Shown: positions 7,503 through 16,055 of the stretch, one piece after another
Numbering within the stretch: position 1 is the first letter of the stretch
Layout: each line of letters begins with the position of its first letter
Assembly (NCBI GenBank): GCA_002436105.1
Contig: DIXU01000014.1
Span: 1-64,000 of the forward strand
DNA: 64,000 nt
Reading direction: 5' to 3'
Source: Candidatus Aminicenantes bacterium UBA6072
Lineage (GTDB): Bacteria > Acidobacteriota > Aminicenantia > UBA2199
The notes under the pieces: model-generated
Seen by the model: the letters and a program-made list of their open reading frames with translations, nothing else
Databases searched by the model: none
What the model was told of the DNA's origin: nothing
Program-made: the position numbers and the translations under genes

Positions 7503-8099
7503 CTAAATTTGTTCGCTATTTGTCATTTTCAATAAAACCAATTGAAGTTCAGTGGCACTTTTTTCAAGGATCTCGGAAAAACGCTTTTTTAGATAAATTG
7601 AAGAAACAAAAAATATCGCTGCCAGCAATGGAATAATGATAGCCAGAAAAATCTTATCCATTCCGTATCCGCCCGTTATTTGATCATAAATCAAGTAAAA
7701 AGTGGTCGCATAAGAAAAAATAGCCATCCATCTTAATATCAAAATATACTTCAGTGTTTTTTCACTTATAAACGAAAACAACCTTTCCTGTTGAGCTTTT
7801 ACTTCAATTTGACTCATATTCTCCCCGCAAAATAAAAGATGATCTATAAACACAGACAACAATTTATTCCATCTATATTTAACTTTCTGAGCAAATAAAT
7901 ATTCCTTTGCCGATTTCATATCACTTTTTTCTTTAAGCTCATTTTGTATGATCCTCAGTTTCTTTTTGGTCGAAAAGACATCCACCAAAACAAGTAAAAA
8001 ATAAACTATGGCGAAAATAAACAGAATGAATTGAAAGAAGAAAATAATAGGCGTAAATTCCAGCCCGAAATTCTCTTCTTCAATAAGATCCCATTCCAT
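7503..8099 (-). CDS. AT-rich three-helix membrane protein, possibly MotA/TolQ/ExbB-like
   Basis: 198 residues. One hydrophobic helix at about 17-42, a basic soluble stretch of some 70 residues, then two helices at about 117-137 and 145-168 followed by a charged amphipathic tail. This order matches the proton-channel MotA/TolQ/ExbB fold, but the small-residue motifs of that family are not obvious, so the assignment is weak. The gene is strikingly AT-rich (about one third GC by eye, against over 60% around it) and uses many AAA, ATT and TTT codons, which suggests recent transfer. It has its own promoter and a terminator-like hairpin. No partner such as MotB or ExbD is beside it. Confidence 0.6.
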   Translation of the reverse strand: MEWDLIEEENFGLEFTPIIFFFQFILFIFAIVYFLLVLVDVFSTKKKLRIIQNELKEKSDMKSAKEYLFAQKVKYRWNKLLSVFIDHLLFCGENMSQIEVKAQQERLFSFISEKTLKYILILRWMAIFSYATTFYLIYDQITGGYGMDKIFLAIIIPLLAAIFFVSSIYLKKRFSEILEKSATELQLVLLKMTNSEQI

Positions 8100-8118
8100 T
8101 CAAACCTCAAATATGGTT

Positions 8119-8147
8119 ATTTTGGATCAACGAAGCGAGAAAGTCAA
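8119..8147 (-). promoter_or_regulatory. Promoter of the AT-rich membrane protein
   Basis: Minus strand TTGACT, 17 bases, CAAAAT, about 20 bases before the start codon at 8099, with AGG before the ATG. Confidence 0.5.
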
Positions 8148-8176
8148 TTAATCGATCTTTTCTGATTTCCAAAATC

Positions 8177-10450
8177 TCAGGTCTTGATCTTGAAGAAAAG
8201 GAAAACGGAGGCCAGCGTGAAAAGGACCAGCGGCGCGAATGCGGCCAGCAGCGGCGAGACGGAGCCGGTCGTGCCGAGCGCGTTGGATATGCCCAGGGCC
8301 CCCCAGTAGATCATGGAGACGCCGACGGCGATGCCGATGCCGAACAGGGCGCCGCGGTTGCCCATCAGGAAGGAGAAGGGAATGGCGATGAAGACCATGA
8401 CCAGCGAGGAAAAGGGGAAGGCGTAGTTGTTGTAGAGCTGGGCGCGGTAGCGCAGCGGATCGCTGCGCTTTTCTTCCAGGTAGCGGATGTAGTCCCGCAG
8501 CTCGCTGCTGTTCATGGCCCCGGTGAAGCGCACCTTTTCCGTGAAAAACTTCCGGTTCTCGGCGATATCCAGCCGCAGCTCGCGGAACGGGCGCATCGCC
8601 CCCGGCAGCTGGTCGCGGAACTCCCGGCTGAAGCCGTCGCGCAGCAGCAGGGTCCGTTCGCCATGCCAGGTGGCGCTGAGGGCGGTCAGGCGCCGGCGCA
8701 GGCGGAATTCCCCGTCCAGGTCGATGATGTTGAAATGGACGAAGCGCCCGCGGTGTTTCTCGTAGAAATCGTAGAAATAAACGCGGTTGTCGCGGCCCAG
8801 CACCCAGTTGCGGGCGAATTCCACGTCAACGGCCGACTTGCGGTTGTGGATCACGTCCAGCACGAGCGCCGAGCGGCGTTTGGCCTCGGGCAGGACGTTC
8901 TCCTGGAGGAAAAAAACGGCCAGCGAGAGGAGCAGGCCCAGGAACAGGGCCGGCAGGGCCAGGCGCGCCAGGCTGATGCCGCTGACCTGGACGGCGACCA
9001 CCTCGTTGTTCTTGCTCATCAGGGAGAAGGTGAGCAGCACGGCGGTCAGGATGGCGATGGGCAGGATGATGGTGACGATCTCTGGAGTGACGTAGAAGTT
9101 GTACCTCAGGATGTAAATGAACGGCACGCCGTTCTCGATGAGGTTGTCGACCTGTTCCAATATGTTGATGAGGTAGAAGACCAGCAGCAGGGAGGAAAAC
9201 ACCAGGGAAAAGATCAGCAGCATGCGCCGCAGTACGTAGCGGTCGAGGATCTTGACCGGGTTCAGCCTGGAAAGCCGGAACGAAGAGCGGGCAGGCGGAG
9301 TTTCCGCGCCGGCGCGCGGCAACCTGCGTTGCAGCGGGTGGAAGGAGAGCAGTTTGTCCCAGTGGATCGCCTTCTCCAGGGAAGAGAAGCGGTAAAGCCA
9401 GATGCCCAGGGCGACCAGGAACAGCGTCGGCGCCCACGAGCCCCAGAACGGCGAGACGATGCGCTTGACGATCAGGTTGCGGCCGGCGGTCATCAGCACG
9501 TAATAGATGAAGATGATGCCCAGCGAAATGACGAAGCCGCTGGTCTTGCCCCCCTTGCGGGTGGAGATGCCCAGCGACATGCCCAGGAAGCCCAGGGCCA
9601 GGCAGGCGAAGGGCAGGGCGAACTTCTTGTGGAACTCCTGGCTCAGCAGCACGTCACCGGGCTGGGCGCGCATGCGCCGCACCAGCTCGGGAAAGACCAG
9701 CTGCATGCTGCGCCGCGACTGGCGGAAGGTGACCGAACTGCTGACTGTCTCGGTCTTCTGCGCGAAAAAGGTCAGCGAGTACTTCCCCGGGTCGCTCTTC
9801 TTGTAGGAGTGCACCACGCCGTCGCTGAGGACGACGTGATTGTCCTTCTGCCCCTGCTTGTACAGGAAGCGCCCCGTGCGGGCCAGCACCAGGGTGTCCT
9901 CCTCCGGCTTCTTCATGGAATAGAGGAAGACGTTGCGCCAGTCGCCATTGCGCTGCTGATCGGGGAAATAGAGGCTGTAGAACGGCAGGCCCTGGTAGAA
10001 CACCCCGGGCTTGATCCCCGAGATCGTCTGCGCCAGCGCCACCCCCGTATAGAGCTTGTTGAAGCGGTAATTGGCCTCGGGAGCCACGAACATGATCAGC
10101 CAGGACGAGACGATCCAGGTACCCAGGGAGAACCAAAGCACCGGCCGCAGCAGCTGGTGATTGCGCACCCCCATGGTGCGCAGGGCGATGATCTCGGAGT
10201 CGGAGCTCAGGCGGCTCATGCCGGCCAGCACCCCCATCAGCGTGGCCATGGGGATGGTGAAGGAGAGAAAGTCGGGCAGCAGGTAGAGGAACATCTTGAA
10301 AATGGTGCCGGCCGTCGCCCCCTTGGCGATCAGGGTCTTGGAGAGGATGAGGATCTGGTTGATGAGCAGGGTGAAGGTGTAGACCGACAGCCCGATGGCG
10401 AACGGCGAGGCGATCTCCTTCAGGATGTAGCGGTCGAAAACCCTTATCAT
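8177..10450 (-). CDS. lptFG: Fused LptF-LptG lipopolysaccharide export permease
   Basis: A 757-residue protein made of two permease halves. The first (about 1-370) starts with FDRYILKEIASPF and has SDSEIIALRTMGV, as in LptF. The second (about 400-757) starts with ILDRYVLRRM and has SKNNEVVAVQVSGISL, as in LptG. Each half has about six membrane helices with a periplasmic beta-jellyroll between helices 3 and 4. LptF and LptG form the inner-membrane part of the LPS transporter with the LptB ATPase, which is not in this window. The -10 box lies six bases before the ATG and there is no ribosome-binding site, predicting a leaderless mRNA. The fusion implies a diderm, LPS-bearing envelope. Confidence 0.88.
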   Translation of the reverse strand: MIRVFDRYILKEIASPFAIGLSVYTFTLLINQILILSKTLIAKGATAGTIFKMFLYLLPDFLSFTIPMATLMGVLAGMSRLSSDSEIIALRTMGVRNHQLLRPVLWFSLGTWIVSSWLIMFVAPEANYRFNKLYTGVALAQTISGIKPGVFYQGLPFYSLYFPDQQRNGDWRNVFLYSMKKPEEDTLVLARTGRFLYKQGQKDNHVVLSDGVVHSYKKSDPGKYSLTFFAQKTETVSSSVTFRQSRRSMQLVFPELVRRMRAQPGDVLLSQEFHKKFALPFACLALGFLGMSLGISTRKGGKTSGFVISLGIIFIYYVLMTAGRNLIVKRIVSPFWGSWAPTLFLVALGIWLYRFSSLEKAIHWDKLLSFHPLQRRLPRAGAETPPARSSFRLSRLNPVKILDRYVLRRMLLIFSLVFSSLLLVFYLINILEQVDNLIENGVPFIYILRYNFYVTPEIVTIILPIAILTAVLLTFSLMSKNNEVVAVQVSGISLARLALPALFLGLLLSLAVFFLQENVLPEAKRRSALVLDVIHNRKSAVDVEFARNWVLGRDNRVYFYDFYEKHRGRFVHFNIIDLDGEFRLRRRLTALSATWHGERTLLLRDGFSREFRDQLPGAMRPFRELRLDIAENRKFFTEKVRFTGAMNSSELRDYIRYLEEKRSDPLRYRAQLYNNYAFPFSSLVMVFIAIPFSFLMGNRGALFGIGIAVGVSMIYWGALGISNALGTTGSVSPLLAAFAPLVLFTLASVFLFFKIKT

Positions 10451-10456
10451 CCGGAA

Positions 10457-10484
10457 ATCATAGCATAGTCCCGGATGGTTTCAA
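10457..10484 (-). promoter_or_regulatory. Leaderless promoter of lptFG
   Basis: Minus strand TTGAAA, 16 bases, TATGAT ending six bases before the ATG at 10450. Transcription would start at or next to the start codon. Confidence 0.6.
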
Positions 10485-10497
10485 AACCGCCCCGGGG

Positions 10498-11388
10498 TCA
10501 GGGTGCGACGGCCAGGGGGGCGGGAGTGAAGGAAAAGATGAAGACCAGCAGGGCGGCGATCGCCAGCGCCTTGCGCCCGGCATCGAGGCGCTCTTCCTCG
10601 AAGATCGGCGGGTGGCGCAGGCCGATCAGGGTGGCCAGCAGCGCCCACAGCAGCCACCCCTGCCAGAAGACGATCCCCAGCACGAGCAGGACCAGGATCG
10701 CGGCGATCCCGGCCTGATACGCTTTTTTCCTGCCCAGCAGGGAGTAGAGGATGTGGCCGCCGTCGAGCTGTCCGATGGGGAAGAGGTTGAAGGCGGTGGC
10801 CAGCAGGCCGAACCAGCCGGCGAAGGCCATGGGATGGACCAGCAGCTCGCGCCCGGCCGGCACCTCGCCGAGAAGCAGTCGCACCAGCAGCGTGAAGAGC
10901 AGCGGCTCGCCCAGGGTCAGGCCGCCATCCAGCGTTCCCCTTTCGACCAGGCGCGACCGCGAGATCCCCAGGGCGATGACGGGCAGGGCGGCCAGGAAGC
11001 CGGCCAGCGGCCCGGCCAGCCCGACGTCGAAAAGGGCTTTCTTCGAGGAAAAGGGGGAACGGATCTTGATGAAGGCGCCGAAGGTGCCGATCAGGGTCGG
11101 GGCGGGCAGGAAATGGGGCAGGGTGGCCTCGATGCCGTGGCGGCGGCAGGCGAGGAAGTGCCCCATCTCATGGACCAGCAGGATGCCCAGCAGCGGCAGG
11201 GAATAGGAGAGCCCCCACATCCAGGCCGCGGGTCGCCGCCAGAGGAATGCCCAGAACCCCTGGCCCGCGGGAAGGGTCACGTCGTGGAAACTGACATGGT
11301 ACTGCACCCCGATGATCAAGGTGAAGAACAGGGTCAGGGCGAACAGCAAACCCGGCACGGCGACGCGGCGGAAATTTCGGGCAGTCAT
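10498..11388 (-). CDS. Site-2 protease family intramembrane metalloprotease
   Basis: 296 residues with about seven membrane helices. HEMGH at about residue 73 is the zinc-binding HExxH motif, and NLFPIGQLDGGHILY supplies the third ligand (NxxPxxxLDG). The segment ACRRHGIEATLPHFLPAP...GTFGAFIKIRSP matches the compact S2P/EGY-like branch without a PDZ domain. It cleaves membrane-embedded substrates such as anti-sigma factors; the substrate here is unknown. It lies upstream of lptFG on the same strand, 47 bases apart, but lptFG has its own promoter. Confidence 0.88.
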   Translation of the reverse strand: MTARNFRRVAVPGLLFALTLFFTLIIGVQYHVSFHDVTLPAGQGFWAFLWRRPAAWMWGLSYSLPLLGILLVHEMGHFLACRRHGIEATLPHFLPAPTLIGTFGAFIKIRSPFSSKKALFDVGLAGPLAGFLAALPVIALGISRSRLVERGTLDGGLTLGEPLLFTLLVRLLLGEVPAGRELLVHPMAFAGWFGLLATAFNLFPIGQLDGGHILYSLLGRKKAYQAGIAAILVLLVLGIVFWQGWLLWALLATLIGLRHPPIFEEERLDAGRKALAIAALLVFIFSFTPAPLAVAP

Positions 11389-11469
11389 GTCGGGAGCATG
11401 GATGGGGTCAGCGAAAAAATACCGCCGGACCGGGAGCGTGGGCGGCGGAAGACGCGGGGAAAGCCGCGC

Positions 11470-11658
11470 TTACAGCTTGACGCAGGAGTCGGTGGGGCAC
11501 ACCGAGGCGCACTGCGGCTCGTCGAAGTGGCCCTTGCACTCGACGCAGACGCTGGCGTCGATCACGTAATACTGGTCGCCCTGGGAGATGGCCTGGACCG
11601 GGCAGACCGCTTCGCAGGCGCCGCAGCTGATGCAGGTATCATTAATCGTCAGTGACAT
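11470..11658 (-). CDS. 2[4Fe-4S] ferredoxin
   Basis: 62 residues beginning MSLTINDTCISCGACEAVCP. The first cluster motif is CxxCxxCxxxCP. The second is CVECKGHFDEPQCASVCP, with the six-to-seven-residue insertion between its second and third cysteines typical of Allochromatium-type low-potential ferredoxins. The start is fixed by a strong AAGGAGGA site; the longer open frame upstream is a shadow of the next gene. Likely a soluble electron carrier, possibly serving the korDABC enzyme encoded 4 kb away. Confidence 0.93.
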   Translation of the reverse strand: MSLTINDTCISCGACEAVCPVQAISQGDQYYVIDASVCVECKGHFDEPQCASVCPTDSCVKL

Positions 11659-11683
11659 GTCTTCCTCCTTGTGGAAAGAATCA

Positions 11684-11712
11684 ATTTTAGTATCAAAATG
11701 CCTCTTTGTCAA
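11684..11712 (-). promoter_or_regulatory. Promoter of the ferredoxin gene
   Basis: Minus strand TTGACA, 17 bases, TAAAAT. This near-consensus promoter lies about 25 bases before the ATG, whose leader holds a strong Shine-Dalgarno sequence. Confidence 0.75.
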
Positions 11713-11753
11713 CTTCCTCGCGTGCCGGCCGCCAGCCAACGGCGCCGGGCGCC

Positions 11754-12542
11754 TTACTTGCCGCCGATGACCTTGCCCAGCGCGCCGAGAACCGAGCCCT
11801 CCTCCTTCTGCCGCCCCATGCCGATCTTGGAGGCGCGGATGATGCGGTCGGCCAGGCGCGAGAAGGGGAGGGTCTGCAGGTAAAGCCTGCCGTGGCCCTT
11901 CAGGGTGGCCAGGAAGAGCCCCTCGCCGCCGAAGAACATCGACTTGAGGTTCCCCGCCATCTCGATGTCGTAATCGAGCGCCGGCGAGAAGGCGACGAGG
12001 CAGCCGGTGTCGACGCGCAGGGTCTCGCCCTTCAGCTCCTTCTCGATGACCGTGCCGCCCGAGTGGACGAAGGCCAGGCCGTCGCCCTGCAGGCGCTGCA
12101 AAATGAAACCCTCGCCGCCGAACAGCCCGGCGCCGAAGCGCTTGGTGAAGGCGATGGAGATGCCGGTGCCCAGGGCCGCGCACAGGAAGGCGTCCTTCTG
12201 GCAGAGCAGCTCGCCGTTGTGCCGGGCCAGGTCGATGGGGATGATCTTGCCCGGGTAGGGGGCGGCGAACGCCACGCGCTTCATGGTGCCGGCGCTGTTG
12301 GTGAAATGGGTCATGAAGACCGACTCGCCGCTGATGGTGCGCCTGGCGGCCGACAGCAGCTTGTCCATCAGCCCCGCCTCGGGCCGGGAGCCGTCGCCCA
12401 TCTTGGTCTCGAAGGTGATGCCGTCCTCCATCCAGTTCATCACGCCGGCCTCGGCCACCACCGTCTCGCCGCGGTCCAGCCCGATCTCCACCACCTGCAT
12501 GTCGTCGCCATGGATCTGATAATCGATCTGATGCGCTGTCAT
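11754..12542 (-). CDS. TIGR00266/AIM24-family protein
   Basis: 262 residues. The glycine-rich repeated beta pattern (AEAGVMNWMEDGI, SGESVFMTHFTN, FGGEGFILQRLQGDG, GGTVIEKELKGETL, FFGGEGLFLATLKG) is that of the AIM24/TIGR00266 family, which forms a trimeric double-stranded beta-helix fold. No enzymatic role is established for the family; the yeast mitochondrial relative shapes inner-membrane structure. The ATG at 12542 was chosen over the ATG five codons upstream because AGGAGGT lies between them. Probably cytoplasmic, with a glycine-rich C-terminal end. Confidence 0.88.
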   Translation of the reverse strand: MTAHQIDYQIHGDDMQVVEIGLDRGETVVAEAGVMNWMEDGITFETKMGDGSRPEAGLMDKLLSAARRTISGESVFMTHFTNSAGTMKRVAFAAPYPGKIIPIDLARHNGELLCQKDAFLCAALGTGISIAFTKRFGAGLFGGEGFILQRLQGDGLAFVHSGGTVIEKELKGETLRVDTGCLVAFSPALDYDIEMAGNLKSMFFGGEGLFLATLKGHGRLYLQTLPFSRLADRIIRASKIGMGRQKEEGSVLGALGKVIGGK

Positions 12543-12641
12543 GGGACCTCCTGTCATTCAAAGGTTATCATACGATCATTGGGGCAGCGCAGCCCAATAA
12601 AAATGAGCTGGGCAGCAACTGAAGTACGCCGGAATGTAAAG

Positions 12642-12697
12642 GTTCCAGGTTCCACGTTCCAGGTTCCATGTTCCAGGTTCCACGTTCCATGTTCCAT
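12642..12697. repeat. Tandem heptamer array, word GTTCCA(N)
   Basis: Eight perfect 7-base units GTTCCA followed by G, C or T, head to tail with no spacer. No inverted arm is visible nearby. It lies between the AIM24-like gene and the 3' end of the ABC exporter gene. It belongs with the other word-repeat elements of this window. Confidence 0.85.
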
Positions 12698-12738
12698 GAT
12701 CTATCGCGTTATGCGAAAGAACAAGAGCTCTTTCCGAT

Positions 12739-12820
12739 CTCCGGCTGCCACTACCACTATCACTATCCCTCTGGCTCATTAGGCCTCCGGCTGACACTGC
12801 CACTGTCACTGACACTATCA
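12739..12820. repeat. CACT-based hexamer repeat at the ABC gene stop codon
   Basis: Two direct copies of a block beginning CTCCGGCTG(C/A)CACT run into 6-base units (CCACTA, TCACTA, GCCACT, GTCACT, GACACT). The second block ends at 12820 and contains the stop codon of the ABC exporter gene (12818-12820). Confidence 0.65.
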
Positions 12821-14599
12821 GCTCTTTTTGATTTCCATTTGGCGCTGGTAAGCCGCCGGCGGCCGCTCGCCGACCTGCTGGCGCCACATGGCGTAGTACA
12901 GGCCTTTCTTCTTCACCAGCGCCGCGTGCGATCCCTCCTCGACGACCCGCCCCTTCTCCAGGACGAAGATGCGGTCGGAGTGCATCACCGTGGAGAGGCG
13001 GTGGGCGATCATGATGGTGATCTGGCGCTGGGCCGCGGAGATCTCCCGCAGGGTCTGGGCGATCTCCTCCTCGGTGAGCGAGTCGAGCGACGAGGTGGCC
13101 TCGTCGAAGATGAGCAGGCGCGGCTGGCGCAGCAGGGCGCGGGCGATGGCCAGCCGCTGCTTCTCCCCTCCCGACACCTTTTTGCCGCCTTCGCCGAGCA
13201 GCGCGTCCAGGCCCTGCCCGGTTTCCGCGACCATCCTGTCGGCGGCGGCCTGCTCGAGCGCCGCGTGGATCTCCTCGTCGCTGGCGTCGGGCTTGACGAA
13301 GAGCATGTTCTCGCGGATGGTGCCCGAGAAGAGCTGCGTTTCCTGGGTGACGAAGCCCAGCTGGCGGCGCAGGCGGTTCAGGCGGATGTCCCTGGCCGGG
13401 ATGTCGTCGTAATAGATCGTCCCCTGCGTGGGGGCGTACAGGCCCACCAGCAGCTTGACCAGCGTCGACTTGCCGGATCCCGAGGGGCCGACGAAGGCGA
13501 CGGTCTCGCCGCGGCGCGCCGTGAATGACAAATCGCTGATCGCGTCCTGCCGGCCGCTCTTGTAGCGGAAGCGGACGCGGTCGAAGCGCAGCGACTCGAT
13601 CTCGCCCATTTCCACCGGCTCGGCCGGCCGCTCCTCCGGCTGCTTGCGCATGAGCTCGTCGAACAGCTGCAGCGAGCCCTGAGCTTCGCGGTAGGAGAGG
13701 ATGATGTTGCCCAGGTCCTGCAGGGGGAAAATGATGCGCGTGGAGATGAACTGCATGGAGATCAGCTCCCCCGGCGACAACTGGTTGCGGAAGATCAGCC
13801 ACAGCAGGACGAAGAGGATGGACTCCTTCAGCAGCAGCAGCGTCGCTCCCTGCAGGAAGGACAGGGTGCGCACGCGCTTGACCTTCTGCATCTCCAGGCC
13901 GAAGATGCGCCGGGTGAAGCCCTTCAGGCGGCGGATCTCGGGGTAAGTCAGTCCCAGGCTCTTGACCAGCTCGATGTTGCGCAGCGACTCGGTGATGGCG
14001 CCGCTCATCTTGTTGGTCTCGCCGACGACGGCGCGCTGGATGGTCTTGATCCTGCGGCTGAGCAGGCCGGTCAGGCCGCCCAGGACCACCACGCCGACGA
14101 GGAAGACCGGGACCAGCGCCCAGTGCTTGGTGAGCGCGTACCAGACCACGAAGGCGATGCCGACCAGCGAGGAGAACAGCACGCTGACGAACGAGCTGAT
14201 GAAGCGCTCGTTGTCGTGCCGGACCCTGGTGAGCAGGGAGAGGACATGGCCGCTGCTGGCCTCGTCGAACTCGTGGTAGGGCAGGCGCAGGGTCTGGCGC
14301 AGCCCGGCGTCGAAGACGGACAGGCCGAACTTCTGCACGATCAGCCGGGTGACGTAATCGGTGAGGGCGTGGAACAGCCGGGCGCCGGTGCCGACGGCCA
14401 CGGCCAGGGCCAGCCATTTCAGGGCGCCGCGCAGCAGCTCCGCCTCGCCGCGCCCGCCGGGGTTGACGGCGAACTGGTCGATGATCCTGCCGAAGATGAT
14501 CGGGTCGACCAGTCCCAGCACCTGCGCCACGGCCGCCAGCCCCATGGCCAGCGCCAGCCAGCCGCGGAACGGCTTCAGGTATCTCCAGAGGATCTTCAT
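12818..14599 (-). CDS. ABC exporter, fused permease and ATPase (MsbA-like)
   Basis: 593 residues from MKILWRYLKPF. The N-terminal half has six membrane helices of the type I exporter fold. The ATPase half (about 335-575) has Walker A GPSGSGKST, Q-loop VTQETQ, signature VSGGEKQRLAIARALL, Walker B LLIFDEATSSLDS and H-loop IAHRLST. It works as a homodimer; lipid A or lipid export is plausible given the Lpt genes nearby but is not proven. A GTG eight codons upstream is unlikely as start because a TATAAT box lies inside that extension. The stop codon sits inside a word-repeat element. Confidence 0.92.
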   Translation of the reverse strand: MKILWRYLKPFRGWLALAMGLAAVAQVLGLVDPIIFGRIIDQFAVNPGGRGEAELLRGALKWLALAVAVGTGARLFHALTDYVTRLIVQKFGLSVFDAGLRQTLRLPYHEFDEASSGHVLSLLTRVRHDNERFISSFVSVLFSSLVGIAFVVWYALTKHWALVPVFLVGVVVLGGLTGLLSRRIKTIQRAVVGETNKMSGAITESLRNIELVKSLGLTYPEIRRLKGFTRRIFGLEMQKVKRVRTLSFLQGATLLLLKESILFVLLWLIFRNQLSPGELISMQFISTRIIFPLQDLGNIILSYREAQGSLQLFDELMRKQPEERPAEPVEMGEIESLRFDRVRFRYKSGRQDAISDLSFTARRGETVAFVGPSGSGKSTLVKLLVGLYAPTQGTIYYDDIPARDIRLNRLRRQLGFVTQETQLFSGTIRENMLFVKPDASDEEIHAALEQAAADRMVAETGQGLDALLGEGGKKVSGGEKQRLAIARALLRQPRLLIFDEATSSLDSLTEEEIAQTLREISAAQRQITIMIAHRLSTVMHSDRIFVLEKGRVVEEGSHAALVKKKGLYYAMWRQQVGERPPAAYQRQMEIKKS

Positions 14600-14611
14600 T
14601 GCGCTGAATTC

Positions 14612-14641
14612 ATTATAGCGCACCGCCGGGAATAGTGTTAG
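14612..14641 (-). promoter_or_regulatory. Leaderless promoter of the ABC exporter gene
   Basis: Minus strand CTAACA, 18 bases, perfect TATAAT ending 12 bases before the ATG. No Shine-Dalgarno sequence fits in the remaining leader. Confidence 0.5.
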
Positions 14642-14728
14642 TGATCGTGCGGGTGTTGGCGGGAAACTCAGAGAACTATAGTGACGAGCAACTGGAAACG
14701 CAACAGATCGACCTCTTGCTCTTTCGAG

Positions 14729-14794
14729 TTACGAATTACGAATTACGAATCACGTAAGATCGATCTCATGCCGTTATTCGTCACGCGTCACGAC
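14729..14794. repeat. Heptamer palindrome, word TTACGAA
   Basis: Three units TTACGAA and one TCACGTA (14729-14756) face an inverted arm at 14773-14794, which reads on the other strand as GTGACGC, GTGACGA, ATAAC. The arms can pair imperfectly around a 16-base loop. It lies beyond the 3' end of the polysaccharide deacetylase gene. Confidence 0.75.
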
Positions 14795-14851
14795 ACTCCG
14801 CCTGCTTTCTTTCACCGTCAGCCGTCTGCCCTGATCCGAGATCGTTGACTT

Positions 14852-16036
14852 CTATTCCAGGATCTGCGATACGAAGACGATCTCCACCTTCTGCTGCTTC
14901 AGCCAGGGGACGGCGTCGCGCAGGGCGTCCAGGGTGGAGGGGAAGGGGTGGCCGATGGCCAGCGCCTTGCCGTTTTGGCGGGCGAGGTCGACCAGGCGGC
15001 GGATCTGGGCGCGGCTGTGTTCGTAGGACTGCACGTCGTCGAGGAAGACGTCGCGCAGGACGGCCTTCATTCCCAGCTGCCGGGCCAGGGAAAAGGCGAC
15101 GGTGGTCGGCGCCGTCTTGGAGTCGACGAAGAAAAGCCCCCGCTCCCTGAACTGCTCCAGCACCCGGCGCATGGCCAGGGGGTCCGAGGTGAGCCGGGAG
15201 CCCATGTGGTTGTTCACCCCCTTGGCATAGGGAACGGCCAGCAGGGCGGCGTCGAGCAGCGCCGTGATCTCGGCGTCGCTCGAGTCGGTCAGGATGAACT
15301 GGTCGCGCGGGTGGTGGTTGGCCGGGTCCTTGGGCTGCATGGGCATGTGGATGATCTCCTCCAGGCCGAAGGCGTGCAGGCGCTGCGCCTCGCTGCGCGC
15401 GTAGGGCGCGGCCGGGATGACCGCCCCGGTGACGGGGATGCCCAGCTCGTGCAATCGGTCGGAGACGAGATCGGCGTAGCCGATGTCGTCCATCACGATG
15501 GCCACCCGCGGCACGAGGGCCTTCCGGGCCGGCCAGGTCTTTGCCGCCGGCGCGGCGGTTGCCGGGGCCGGCAGTCTCTTGCCGACCAGAATGACGTGAG
15601 TCAGCCGTTCGGCGAAGCGGACCTGGTAGAGGTAGACGACCTGGTCCTTCATGCCCTGGACTTCGCTCAGCAGGTGGACGCCGCCGTGGCGCCCGACCAG
15701 TTGCCGCAGGTCTCGGGAAAGCGGCTCGAAGAGGGGCGCAGGCAGGTCGATCTTCAGGTGGGAGACCCCGTCGCGGTCACGGACGAAGTCGTGGGCGACG
15801 CCGCGCTCGGCGAGCAGCGCGGCCAGGTCGCGCTGGAAGCGTTCGCCGGCCGGCTGCGACCTTCCCAGGCGGATCACGCGGTTGAAAATGAACGAGTGCT
15901 TCCCCGCCTTGTAGTCAAGGAATTCGAGGGCGATCACGATGGCCAGGGCGATGATGCCGAAGGCGATGAAAGAGAGCGCGGCGGCCCGACGGCCGGAGTC
16001 GGCGTTCTTCTTGCGCTGCGCTTTCGTTTTTTTCAT
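14852..16036 (-). CDS. Divergent polysaccharide deacetylase family protein
   Basis: 394 residues. A basic N-terminal stretch is followed by one membrane anchor (about 20-42) and a periplasmic domain. From about residue 175 it shows the divergent polysaccharide deacetylase (DUF610, NodB-like barrel) motifs: VAIVMDDIGY with the metal-binding aspartates, EIIHMPMQPKD, GVNNHMGSRLT and FFVDSKT. The last gene of the chain, 19 bases after envC. This family is often encoded next to EnvC-type proteins, as here, which suggests a role in peptidoglycan remodelling at division. Confidence 0.88.
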   Translation of the reverse strand: MKKTKAQRKKNADSGRRAAALSFIAFGIIALAIVIALEFLDYKAGKHSFIFNRVIRLGRSQPAGERFQRDLAALLAERGVAHDFVRDRDGVSHLKIDLPAPLFEPLSRDLRQLVGRHGGVHLLSEVQGMKDQVVYLYQVRFAERLTHVILVGKRLPAPATAAPAAKTWPARKALVPRVAIVMDDIGYADLVSDRLHELGIPVTGAVIPAAPYARSEAQRLHAFGLEEIIHMPMQPKDPANHHPRDQFILTDSSDAEITALLDAALLAVPYAKGVNNHMGSRLTSDPLAMRRVLEQFRERGLFFVDSKTAPTTVAFSLARQLGMKAVLRDVFLDDVQSYEHSRAQIRRLVDLARQNGKALAIGHPFPSTLDALRDAVPWLKQQKVEIVFVSQILE

Positions 16037-16055
16037 CGCGGGATGGCAGATTCTA

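Noticed and set aside
8663..10468. 601-codon open frame on the plus strand
   Set aside because: It is the antisense shadow of lptFG; its composition is dominated by Gln, Gly, Ala and Asp runs without domain features. Similar long antisense frames at 1385-2785, 40363-42432, 47784-49652 and 54877-56766 were rejected for the same reason.
12642..12697. CRISPR array
   Set aside because: Units are 7 bases and contiguous, with no spacers and no cas genes in the window.
12739..12838. Duplication of the ABC gene end in the upstream spacer (AGCTCTTT..GAT.TCC)
   Set aside because: Only about 18 partly matching bases; could be chance within low-complexity sequence.
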